Shown here in pieces: positions 23,853 to 33,978 of a stretch of DNA of 64,000 bases. The notes under the pieces are model-generated. The model searched no databases. It was given only the letters and a program-made list of their open reading frames with translations, and was not told the DNA's origin. The position numbers and the translations under genes were made by a program. The DNA is taken from contig LUGG01000019.1 in the NCBI GenBank assembly GCA_001683735.1, forward strand, positions 930,001 to 994,000. The letters run 5' to 3'. The first letter of the stretch is position 1; every line of letters starts with the position of its first letter. Source of the stretch: Grifola frondosa (Eukaryota > Basidiomycota > Agaricomycetes > Polyporales > Grifolaceae).

Positions 23853-25617
23853 TTATCTCCTCGGAACGGTGACACCTATTGTGCCGAGTGCTTGGTGCAG
23901 CGGATCCCAATTGATCTTGCCCAATTGACGACCTGTGATTAGCTCTGCTGGACCGGAGACGTCATGGCCTAGATATGACATCATTGTGGCCATAAACTCA
24001 TTCGTTCCACAGAGCGCACTGCCATTGCCCAATAGTATCACCGTTGTCTCCTCAGGCCTCAACTTCGGCTGACTTGGGACAAGCGATAGGAAATCCTCAT
24101 CAGGGGTCTCCTGATCAAGGGGATCCACACTTTCTGTCCTTTGATAGTCTCGCCCTGTGAGTTGCCTGATCATATAGATCCTCCTCTTCATCGGCTGATT
24201 GTGGATCGTCGGCTTGACTAGGTAATTCCCCGAGTGGAATTTGACCGTCTATCAAGATGCTGTCCGACAAATCCTCCGAAGGGCCCATTGGTACTTCGAA
24301 ATTCTGATCCGATGTCTGCTTCCATTCTTCAGACGTTCCTGCTTCTGCTTCAAGACTGCTAGGCGAACAGGGAACATCCGAATAGAAAACCATGTGGAGA
24401 ACCCCATGGCCTCTGTATCGTCTCCCGTTCATCGTCATCCTAACATCTTGTAGCAGGTACTGTCCTTCAGCATGGTCCGGCTTCGGGGACAGTGGGCCTG
24501 GATGCACAATACGAGCATTCTTGACTCGTATGTCTGTCATCAGGGTAGCCACTTCCTCTATCACCTGTCCTAACTGGTCCTGATGCACTTTACGAAATGT
24601 GTCATACAGTTTCCGGTTCTCCTGTTCCACCATCCGATTGGACTCCAGAAAATGAGGGGATCTTTCCTCATCAGGAAAGTCTTCATCCCAGTTTTCCGGG
24701 GAGTTCAACTCGGTGGGAACCATGCTGCCAGAATCATCCATCGTCTCCTTCCGAGGGGCTGGACTGTCACCAGGTTTAATCTGGAGCTGCGCCAAACGCA
24801 TCTCAACCCGATTGACATCCAATCCTTTCGAAGGAGCCTGATCCACTGTGGTCATCACACATAGCCGAAAGGTTCTATCCAGAACATCTTTCTGGATGCC
24901 CGGGCTCGTGATGAGAAGCTCATAGGAGTGGAGCTTCAAGCTGTCACGAATACCAAGGTATAATCCTTCCGGCCTATGCTGCAGACTGAATTCGTTTCTG
25001 CTGCCATGATCTTCCCAAGATCCCGGGAACTGCTAGGTCTTCCACAATATACAATGTGGCTTCAGTATCAATCCGGCCAATGGACAGGGCGTGTCCCAAA
25101 GGCCTATGCAGGAAAGTGACTTTCCGGTCACGTCCTTGATTGATACGTCATCATCAACTTCCCGGCTGGTACCTCGAGCTAATTTCCATAGATCCGCATT
25201 CACACAGTTAACCTGCGATCCGGTGTCCACAATAAATGGGATGGAATAGTAACCACATTTTGCATGCAGCACCATCATCGAGTCCGGAGTAGACCATGGG
25301 CCAAGGAGGTTGCCATCGCATTGATAGGACTCCTTGGGCGTAGCGAGGCTTAAAGCTCGGGGCTTCAGTCCCTCAGCTATGATCATCTTAACACTCCCCT
25401 CTCGATACCGTCTCATTATATTGCGCGACTTCTGCAATTCCCCTTCTGAAAATGGAAACACCTGGACCAACATGTGGCCCATGCAGCATCCAGTTCCATA
25501 GAAGAAATGTGCATCCCGAAGAAGAAACATACGATGACCATGTGATCTCGTAGTTTCCTTGATGAACTCCACTCCATTATCTGAATGGATGGTAGTTTCA
25601 CCAATTCGCCTTGTCAT
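23853..25617 (-). CDS. ORF2 of element A: FLLRDV domain, protease 2, second FLLRDV domain
   Basis: ORF2 starts at the ATG at 25617, which overlaps the ORF1 stop as ATGA. Order: a first FLLRDV-type domain (HRMFLLRDAHFF...GHMLVQVF), an aspartic-protease motif (IPFIVDTGSQVNCVNADLWK) at about 25235-25180, then after a frameshift near 25030 the continuation YELLITSPGIQKDVLDRT (24939 on). An acidic linker follows, then a second domain (GQYLLQDVRMTMNG...GHGVLHMVF). The last part (24191-23853) is in another frame. The product resembles a processed polyprotein. The role of the FLLRDV domains is unknown; capsid, envelope-like or protease-associated roles are guesses. Confidence 0.6.
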
Positions 25618-27019
25618 CTGGGTTCTGCGTCATCCACTTGTGCAGCTAGGAGGGTCCGGTATGTGATAACTTCCTGTCGAGCTTCCCGTTCCTTGGCTGA
25701 ATCATCCACAGGGTCAGTATCGTCCATATCGGAGTTATCGTCCTCCTGGTCTTCACTGTCTTCATCGTCATGCTCTGCCTCCTCATCTGTTTGGATCCCG
25801 ATATCCTTCTGGTCTTCTTCTGCTGTGGCAGCATGATCGTCATCTCCCTCAGGCTCTTCTGCATAGAAGTGACACCTGGAGATGGACCCCACACCTGTGG
25901 TTCGATCATATACGATGCTGCATCCTGTGAGTCGTCCGTACAGTACGGCGTTACCAAGACTTCCAAATCTGGATAACCCGGCCGTCCTTCAAATGTAAGG
26001 TATGTGCCTTCATCCTTTTCCCTGATCCCGACCTTGTTCTTGATCTGCCAAGGTCGTCCTAACAGGCCTTCAAAAGGTGGATTTGGCGCGACATAAGCAT
26101 TGAACGTAGTGCTTATGTGCCCAAATTTCAGCGGTATGTCCGATACGAGACCCAACAATTCTCCGCTACCACCATTCGCATCGTTCATGGTGATGGCTCG
26201 AGATTTGTCCATAGGGGTCTGGACAATAGACTTCCAGACTTTCTCACTGATCACATTCAACTGTGATCCTGTGTCAATGATAAAGTTGACCGGCCTCGTC
26301 CTACAATTCATCGTGAGAATATGAGGGGTGACCTGGTCTCTGATATGTCTGTTACGAAATTCGCAGCCAAGCCTGGAACCAGGTTTGCTGCTACTTCCGC
26401 TGCTTCCGTCTTTTTGACTTTCAGGACGTTCTGAACCTGCTGTGCGACCTCCTTGGAGACTCCGATGAGCTCTCCAACTGAGACCGTAAGCGACGTGTTC
26501 AGAATCCTGTTCATAATGGCCGTGGGATCCACCTCTTTGCTGATTGCAGATGTTCGTGAGACCATCGTGCGAGGCTTCTCCACTGGTTTCGAAGCACTCT
26601 CCTGGCTTCGAAACATCCGTGTTAGGGCTGGATCGTCCATCATCTCTGCATCATTGTCCGGGTCAAAGTTCCTCTGGTGAACTTCTACCGGACGCAGTTC
26701 ATGATGTGACTCTGCACTCCCTGCTGCAACTGGCTGAGACAATGGAGGGGTCTGACGAGGTATGAATTCCCTCTGCTTTCCCTTTGTCATCATGGGAACC
26801 TTTACGCTATCAAAGACTTGTTTTCGATAGCTCCGGGTTTCCCTCTGAGACTTCTGCACTGGTAGCACCATAACCTCGGGATCAGATTCATCGTCAGAAT
26901 CTATCAGCGATTTCCCATAGGTTATAAAGTGCACATTGGGTATGATTCTCCGAATCGCCTGGACCCAATTCTCGTTCATGTCCTTCCGAAGAATACTCCC
27001 ATTCATGTCGGTGATCCGT
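25614..27019 (-). CDS. ORF1 of element A: gag C-terminal part and protease 1 (5' truncated)
   Basis: The reading begins abruptly at the LTR of element B, in the segment that matches gag of B just after its CCHC knuckle (ENWVQAIRRIIPNVHFITYG against ENWVQAIKDAVPQVHFVTYG). After a frameshift near 26310 comes the retropepsin motif PVNFIIDTGSQLNVISE with FEGLLGRPWQ. After another frameshift near 25880 a strongly Asp/Glu-rich tail runs to the stop at 25614, within an ATGA overlap with ORF2. The N-terminal gag and CCHC knuckle are absent, removed by the insertion of B. Confidence 0.75.
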
Positions 27020-27185
27020 TGTCACGCACCAAATGTGTTTGGTACCTGGACATGGCAAAATAACATTGATTTTGCACATCCTGTCATCAGTAAATGATAT
27101 GGCATGGGACATCAAATCAGGAATATGATCACGTGCTTATACTCATAAATAAAGCATAATTCTGTTCGGCTATTTCCAGGCATTC

Positions 27186-27650
27186 TTGTTCCCGTCCACC
27201 ACCATCATGCAGGCAACTTCATACCCTTGTGATATTCAGGTTCCCTACTATCGAGTGCATCGACAGACTCGCAAACATATTCTCATCCTCGATCCAGTCC
27301 AGGATCATCTTATTCCAATCTATTTTTCTGGTCCCCTTCGTCTTTTGGGACCCAACATCGAGTTTACAGGACAAATCACCCGCATCCTTCAATTTCAGGA
27401 GACTCGAGTCATTGTTGCTGTGGAGCATTACACAGGCACCCAAGAAGTAGCAGTGGGAGTTCCCTATTCCATTCTAGCCATGTTTGAATGGTTGGATGCA
27501 TGGATCATTCGGAACATTGCTCATCGCAGAGGAATGTTGAAGCCGAACAGCGATATAGTTGAATTGCCGAAGAACATGCTGCAAGCAGGAGATGCGAGAC
27601 TGATGGATGACTTTCTGTTGATCTATGAAGGGCATGGATGGAAGAACTAG
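27186..27650 (+). CDS. LTR-encoded ORF (U3) of element B
   Basis: A 154-codon ORF in the sense direction starts about 166 nt into the LTR. It contains IEFTGQITRILQFQETRVI, matched by the LTR ORF of element A at the same LTR position, followed by a hydrophobic/aromatic helix (SILAMFEWLDAWIIRNIA) and KPNSDIVELPKNML. No known domain is recognised. In retroviruses a U3-encoded ORF is known from mouse mammary tumour virus; no homology to that gene is claimed. Confidence 0.5.
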   Translation: MFPSTTIMQATSYPCDIQVPYYRVHRQTRKHILILDPVQDHLIPIYFSGPLRLLGPNIEFTGQITRILQFQETRVIVAVEHYTGTQEVAVGVPYSILAMFEWLDAWIIRNIAHRRGMLKPNSDIVELPKNMLQAGDARLMDDFLLIYEGHGWKN

Positions 27651-28351
27651 GTCACATGACACTGTATACGTTTTTCCCTCTTTCACAGTTAGCACTCAGT
27701 TTGCATTATTCCAAAAGTCAAAGAAATGTGCTTGGTAAATAGGCTTATATAAAAATGATTATCAGAAGGATTTAAATGGTTCAAAGGCTAATTGAAAAAG
27801 GACCTAGACAATGCCTAGGCAAGCCTACAGACTCTGAGAAGGTCCAGAATGCTCCAGGTCTTTTCAAAAGCCCAGCACAACCTAGGCTCATTGAAGAACA
27901 CCCTCAAATTTAGGGTACTCTGAGTTAGAACACCAGTTTAAAGATCCGGATGTTGTTTGACCACCTGGACCCTGAGCCTAGACCAACATACAGGACCCTA
28001 GAAGGTTCCAGAATGGCCTAGCCCTTTTTCAAAGGCCCAGTGTGACCTAGGTTTAGCAAAAAGGAACCCTCAAATCTAGGGTGCTGTCACTTATGGCCCC
28101 ACTTTGCAAGCCCAGGCAAGACCCAGATTAAGCTAGGACCACCCGACCCATGAGCCCGACCATCTAGACAAGGCCCAGCTACAGAGATCAGGAGAAAAGT
28201 AGGAGATATAAATAGAACAGAAGGATTTGGTGCAGAAATGAGCTGAGAAAGGAAATCTTGTAATAATTATGTAGTTTTTTTGTACTTTTGTAACATAGCC
28301 TAGAATGTTCCAGGCCCATAGGGAATGGAATGTTCTAGAATTTCCTCAGGG

Positions 28352-28359
28352 TATAAAAG
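28352..28359 (+). promoter_or_regulatory. TATA box of the element B LTR
   Basis: TATAAAAG lies about 690 bp before the LTR end and is the likely core promoter for the genomic RNA. Elements A and C have TATATAAA/G boxes at comparable places, leaving about 880 and 935 bp. Confidence 0.5.
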
Positions 28360-29047
28360 CAGGCCAAACTGCCCCCCTGAGAGCAATATAGTTTTTATCC
28401 ACTTTCACCCCAGACATCTGTGTGCCCTCTCCTTCTGTGTGAATTTCACCTTGGATTGTCACCTGACCAGACTGAGCTCTGGTAGTACAAGTCCAAGAAG
28501 AGCATCTCAAGGACCCTACAAGGAAAGTAGGATAGGTTGAGTACTCTGCAGTAGAATATTCTCAGTAGCAAGACAGCAGATTGCAGCGTAAGGAAAGTGC
28601 AAGTTTAAGTTCGAAACAAGAAGTTTCTTGGGCTGTTTGACTGTTCAGACAAGTGCTCTGAAAGTACAGACCCAGGCAGGAAGACTCAAGGACCCTACAG
28701 GACAGTAGGCTAGGTTGAGCACACTCACGAGACCAGGAATTGAAGTCGCAAGTGTTAGCAAGTAATATCCCTGACATTCATTTGGAATCTACGTACCTGA
28801 ATCTTATATATTTGATAAATCTCGGATTTCCGGACTCGGCTGAGCCTCTGACCGGAAAAGTAGGAAAACCCGTCACGCTTGGTGCACATTGAAGTATTGA
28901 AGGCTTTTAAATTTCTTGCTGCTTATAATTCAGTTTTGCTGAACCCCTTGCTTGAAAAATAAATCCTTTTGTGAACAAATTCTTGTGTTAGAAATTTATT
29001 TCTCAGACAGGAACTCTCACGTATGTCAATAACCCCTTACAAAGAGT

Positions 29048-29065
29048 TGGAGCCCACCGCGAGGG
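29048..29065 (+). promoter_or_regulatory. Primer-binding site of element B
   Basis: TGGAGCCCACCGCGAGG lies six bases after the LTR end. Its start with TGG fits pairing with the CCA end of a tRNA. The same sequence follows the 5' LTR of element C. I could not identify the tRNA from memory. Confidence 0.65.
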
Positions 29066-29184
29066 GGTGTGGAAGTAAATTCAATAAGCCCAAAAGTCAA
29101 TTAGAACGAAATCTGGAGACAAACCTGGATATTGCAGATTCAGATAAGAACCCAAGTCAGGCCTTGTTACCAAAGGTTACCAGG

Positions 29185-31877
29185 ATGTACACGGATCATC
29201 GTGATTCACCGAACGAACATAGTCCATTATCAGATACTCAGTTTTCCATGAGTGGATTCAGTAGTAGGTCTGCAATGGATATGCCAGTTGAAGGAACAAA
29301 GAATGCCCCAAAGCTATTCAGAGGAGAGGCAGCAGAAGTGCACCCATTTCTACGCCACTTTGAAAAGTTGGCAGCTCTTCATCACCTGACCACAGCAGAA
29401 AAATGCGAATTTGTCACAGATTACTGCTCGCGAAGGGTCAGAGAGACGATTGAAGGATTTTCAAGTTACAGAGAAGGCAATTGGGATGAGTTACGATCTA
29501 ATGTGATCATATACTTCAATGCAGATTTGGAGTCTAAGAGATTCAGACTTAAGGACCTCCAGGCATTTTCAGCCCAATTTAGAAGAGAGTCAATTCACGA
29601 ATTGAAAGATTGGAGACGATACCTTAGGAAATTCATCCGAATTGCAGGATGGCTCCGAGGTCAGGCAAAGCTTACTGAGGATGATTATGCATATTACCTG
29701 TGGATAGGATTACCTCCTTCATTCAGAAAAAGATTGGAAGTTAGGATCTTAGCACTCCACCCTATGCATGATATATCAGAACCATTCCAGCCAGCTATGA
29801 TTCAGCAAGCAGCTGAAGGATGTTAGGCCCAGATCGTTTTGACACAGAAAGGCTTGGAACTGAGGATATCTTCAAGCATGATAGCAGGATAGAAGATTCA
29901 GATGATGAAGCAAGTGATGATGAAAGGATAGCCCCAGCTAGGAAAGCTAGGAGACAGCCAGCAAGAAAATCAAGAGTTAAGCCAAAAAGGGTATATGATG
30001 ACAGTGACACAGATGATGATGAAGAGGTGACTCGGCCAACAGAGCCAGCACCTAAGTTGAAGAAGAGCATTGGAAGAGTCGTGAAGGAATCTCCAAAGGA
30101 GCCAGAGGAGTCAGAAATAGATAAGCTAGTTAAGCAAATGACTAAGCTGTCTGTAAATGATCCGCAATATGGAATTTTGTTCTTGAAGGCATCTAATATA
30201 AATCCATTGGTTACAAGATGCTTACCTCTTCCCCATATTAATCAGGCAGCACCCTTTGGAAGACCAGCTCAGCCAGCAGGACCATCAAGATTTGAAAGAC
30301 CAGATCCTAATCGGTTCTCACCTGGAAGATTCCCACCACCATCAGGACTAGGATGTTATGGATGTGGAGAGCAAGGACATATCATGGGAAATTGCCCAAA
30401 GATCCAGGATTTGATGTCCAAAGGACATCTCCTTAAGGATTACCGAGGACGATTTACTGATAAAAATGGAAACATTATTCAGCGAAATGGAGCAGAGAAC
30501 TGGGTGCAAGCCATCAAGGATGCTGTGCCTCAGGTTCATTTTGTAACCTATGGGAAGGCTCTTGTAGAGTCAGAAGATGAATCAGATGCAGAGGTTATGG
30601 TTTTACCAGCTGAGAAGACTTCAAAGGAAGCTCGGACCTATCGAAAGCAGCCATATGAAAGTACTAGGCCATCTCTTCCCAGTAAAGGAAAAGAGAAAGA
30701 GACTCCACCACATACTACTGCTTATAAGCCACAGCCATCAGCATCAAGTTCATATCCCCATTTCAAGGAACGTCCTTTCGAAGTCCAGCAAAGATCATTC
30801 AATCCTGATAATGATGCGGAAATGGTTGATGACCCAGCAATGGCTCGCATGCTTCGAAATCAGCCAGATAAGACTGTAGAAAAGAACCGAGGACCAAACA
30901 AGACATCAGCAATTAGCCAGGAAGTGGACGCATCAAATATTATGAATAGGATTCTGAATATTCCTTTCACAATATCAGTTGGAGAACTATTTGGAGTATC
31001 CAAGGAGGTGTCACAGCAATTGCAGAATGCCTTGAAGGTCAAGAAGATAGAACCAGGGACAGGACCAGCAGCACACTTGGTATCTGGATTTACAGCAGAT
31101 GTAATCTCAGGAATAAATGAGACCCGATCACCTCTTATCCGGTTGACCATGGACTGCAATGAGAAGCCAGTGAACTTTATCATTGACACAGGATCCCAGT
31201 TGAATATAATCAGTGAAAGGATCTGGAAGTCTATTGTGCAAAGGCCCATGGACAAGTCCCATGCTATTAGCATAAATGATGCAAATGGTGGCACAGGAGA
31301 CTTACTAGGTCTTGTTAGTGATGTACCTCTGAAATTCGGACACATAAACACTAGGTTTAATGCATATGTGGCACCTAACCCTCCATTCGAAGGATTATTA
31401 GGTAGGCCATGGCAACGAGCCTTTGGTGTAGGGATACGTGAGAGGGATGAAGGAACTTTCCTTACGTTCAGAGGGCCTCCAGGACATCCTGATTCTGAAG
31501 TCTTTGTGTCATCACATGAAGACATAGGAAGTGCAGCCTCATTTGCAACTATTGTTGAGGAGAAAGCCCCAAAGCAACCCGAGATATTGTCCAGAATTGA
31601 GTCAGTAGCTGATGATGATGATAGTGATCAAGATTCCAAGAAAGGTACCAAGAGTGAAGACGAATACAGTTCAGATATAGAAGACTATACAGAAACAGAT
31701 TCAGATGAAGAAAGTACAGATGCAGATGAAGAATCAGATAAGGAGAGTCTAGCCTCAGAATTCAGGAAGATCACAATAAGAGAAAACAAATGGGAGACTG
31801 AATCATATGTATCGCCGGCAAAGTTGAGAGATGGCCATGTATCAGTCTCTGTTAACCACCCAGATGGAGGACTTTAG
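29185..31877 (+). CDS. ORF1 of element B: gag, CCHC knuckle, protease 1
   Basis: The gag domain starts around MDMPVEGTKNAPKLFRGEA (about 29275) and runs through LKDWRRYLRKFIRIAGWL. I place the start at the ATG at 29185 by comparison with C, although the frame is open back to an ATG at 29023 inside U5. One base is missing near 29820 (AAEGC stop against the frame LGPDRFDTERLG). Then come an acidic/basic linker, a CCHC knuckle (CYGCGEQGHIMGNC, about 30346), the conserved ENWVQAIKD segment and a retropepsin (VNFIIDTGSQLNIISE, then FEGLLGRPWQ) at about 31165-31415, ending in a long Asp/Glu/Ser tail. ORF2 overlaps its end. Confidence 0.8.
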
Positions 31878-33095
31878 AACAGACAAGACAAGAAAGATTG
31901 GAGCAAGTACCTTAATGGCAGATAATGGTGTAGAGTTCATAAAAGATGAGACAGCAGATTATGGAGCTCAGACCTTTCTTATTCGGGATGCGCAATTCTT
32001 CTTCCGAGATGTTCATTGCAATGGACATGCCATTGTGCAATTATACCCACACTCTAGAAAGAACATGGGGAAACTTGGTCGTTTACTTGGACGACCTGTT
32101 GATACTCATCTAATGATGTTAACTGCTGAAGGACTAAAGCCTGACGTAGTTCCCCAAGTAGCTCAAGTCGGACCTACCTGTTATGATGGACTGACAATTG
32201 GACCATGGTCCCACCTTGATCCTATGATTGTACTTCATATGTATGCAGGACACACGACCATCCCATTTGTAGTTGATACAGGATCGCAAATCGACTGTGT
32301 AAATGCAAATGTATGGAAGTCAGCAAGAGGAACAAGCCGTGAGATAGGAAAAGGAGTCATCATTAGGGACATATCAGGAAATCCTCTTACCTGTATTGGA
32401 GCTTGGGAAGTAACCCTGACCATAGGCCGTGTTGATACTCAGGCAACCCTGTATATCATAGAAGGTTTGGCTGTGCCAGGACTCCTTGGCCGACCATGGC
32501 AATGGAAGAATGAATTCAGTTTAAGTCATAAGCCTGAAGGAGTGTTTGTAGGACTCCGAGACTATCATGGAATCAACACTTATGAGATATTGATTACAAG
32601 CCCAGGAATTCAGAGAGCTGTACTTGATCGGACTTTACGACTTTGTGCATTATTATCAGCAGAACAAAAATAGAAAAATCAAATACCACAGAAGCCCAAA
32701 GGTTGGAGCGACAGTTATCAGAGCTACTGAAGCGAGATTCCGAAGAAATACCTATTTATCGATGGGAAGCTACAGATGGTGCACAATTAGTAGGGCCAAC
32801 AGATATCAATGACCCTGGATGCTGGGATGATGGCTCCAATGATCCGGCAGAAGTTGAAAATCTGAAGGAACACACCGAATATGATAGATGGGTTGAAATG
32901 GAAAATCAACGGTTGTATCACAACATGCGAACAACCTTCCAATTTCAAATAGGGCAAGCAGTAGATGATGTTGCCCTCCCCATAACCCACATTTCTGCCA
33001 AGAATGCTCGAACAATTCAGGAGGAACCAAATGCCAATCTGACAAGTGTTCAGGAGCAACAGTACTTGCTGCAGGATGTTAAAATAAACAGTTAA
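31864..33095 (+). CDS. ORF2 of element B: FLLRDV domain, protease 2, second domain
   Basis: The ATG at 31864 overlaps the ORF1 stop (31875-31877); earlier in-frame ATGs exist at 31831 and 31837. Order: first domain (QTFLIRDAQFFF...GHAIVQLYP), second retropepsin (IPFVVDTGSQIDCVNANVWK, LAVPGLLGRPWQWKNEF), ITSPGIQRAVLDRTLRLC, then a frameshift in an A run near 32670. It continues at 32673-33095 with the second domain (QQYLLQDVKIN). After 33095 the frame 33130-33369 carries the rest (HAVLHMVF-type end and an acidic tail), so another frame change is needed. The layout equals ORF2 of A and C. Confidence 0.65.
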
Positions 33096-33129
33096 TGGAA
33101 AGCAACGGGAAGGTCATGCAGTTCTCCAT

Positions 33130-33369
33130 ATGGTATTTGCCCAAGAGAATTTGCGAAAGCCTCAGGAAGACATTGTAGAGACCAATGTAGTGGAAACAGT
33201 AGCAGGAAACTCTGAGCCAGAATTGATCAAGGTAAAGGATCAAGGATCACAGACTGATGAGCAAGGCAATATCGATGATGATGGCCCAATAATATGTGGG
33301 GAAAATGGTCTTTACACCAGATTAAAACAGGATCTAGGAATTAACAAGTGGGATTTGGACAACCTTTAA
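33130..33369 (+). CDS. C-terminal fragment of element B ORF2
   Basis: This frame begins with VFAQENLRKPQEDIVE and ends in an acidic, Gln/Asp-rich segment (KVKDQGSQTDEQGNIDDD). Position and composition match the region after the second FLLRDV-type domain in elements A and C. It is separated from the main ORF2 frame by a frame change near 33095-33130. Confidence 0.45.
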   Translation: MVFAQENLRKPQEDIVETNVVETVAGNSEPELIKVKDQGSQTDEQGNIDDDGPIICGENGLYTRLKQDLGINKWDLDNL

Positions 33370-33581
33370 AGGAGAAATACACAAGTGCCATTGGAAAAAT
33401 ATCAGGATAGGCAGGATATCAGATTGAGATAAAGGAAGAAAACCCAGAAGATAATTTGAGAGCAGGTTACCAGAAAAGGAATGCAAGCATTGATCAGACC
33501 GGATTCATATTTGATTGCGAAAGTTACAAAAACAAGAAATAGCAGGATATTTATAGATCCAGGATTTGTATACGAACTATT

Positions 33582-33978
33582 CTAGGTGCTAGCAGGGAAC
33601 ACACTCATCATCCTAGAATATCGAGGAATCAAGTTAGATAACTATAATAAAACAAAAAAAAAAAAGAAGGCGAGAATGACTCACGGCAGTTGAACTGGGC
33701 GAGTGTCCGTATTATCAACTTGAATGGTCACCACACCACTCCCTATTCAACAATGAAATGTATTAGAAAAGAAGATGTTCAAAAATAAAAATAAAATTAA
33801 AATAAAATTAAATTAAAAAAGACTTACATCAATAGTTTCAACAGCAACGATTTTTCCGGTCCGAACGGCTCCGTCTTCAAAGAAGTTAACAGACGAGTTG
33901 ATCTGAAATGTAGATTAACATTAGCCAATCGATCAAGATATAAAACGATCAAAAGGAACTTACTTCGTAAGGCGGCAT
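33582..33978 (-). CDS. Conserved antisense spliced locus, element B copy
   Basis: Opposite to element B, four exons: 33978-33964 (ATG, MPPYE), 33902-33828 (25 codons, starting INSSVNFFEDG and ending GKIVAVETID), 33742-33685 (GVVTIQVDNTDTRPVQLP) and 33612-33582 (MMSVFPAST, stop). Donors are GTAAGT, GTAAGT and GTGAGT; acceptors end in AG. Exon lengths of 75 and 58 nt compare with 75 and 55 in C and 69 and 58 in A. Differences between copies fall mostly at third codon positions. The exon 2 to exon 3 junction is off frame by one base, as in A and C. A TATATAAT box (complement of 34030-34037) is about 55 bp before the ATG. Confidence 0.5.

Larger units (their letters stand above)
12550..27019 (-). 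mobile_element. Ty3/Gypsy retrotransposon A (minus, 5' part missing)
   Basis: On the minus strand the order is gag (N-terminus missing), protease 1, ORF2 with protease 2, a sense extra ORF, pol (RT, RNase H, integrase), a purine-rich tract at 14751-14765 and a complete 3' LTR (14750 down to 12550, about 2.2 kb). The gag reading stops at 27019, where the LTR of element B begins. The 5' LTR, primer-binding site and gag N-terminus are not in the window. Many frameshifts in pol indicate an old or poorly sequenced copy. Confidence 0.85.
27020..29041 (+). repeat. 5' LTR of element B
   Basis: Begins TGTCACGCACCAAATG and ends ...CCCCTTACA, directly before the primer-binding site. The start is nearly identical to the LTR start of element A. 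A TATA box (28352-28359, TATAAAAG) leaves about 690 bp of R/U5. Near the end is the shared element-family sequence GTAGGAAAACCCGTCACGCT followed by TGGTGCA. Confidence 0.75.
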
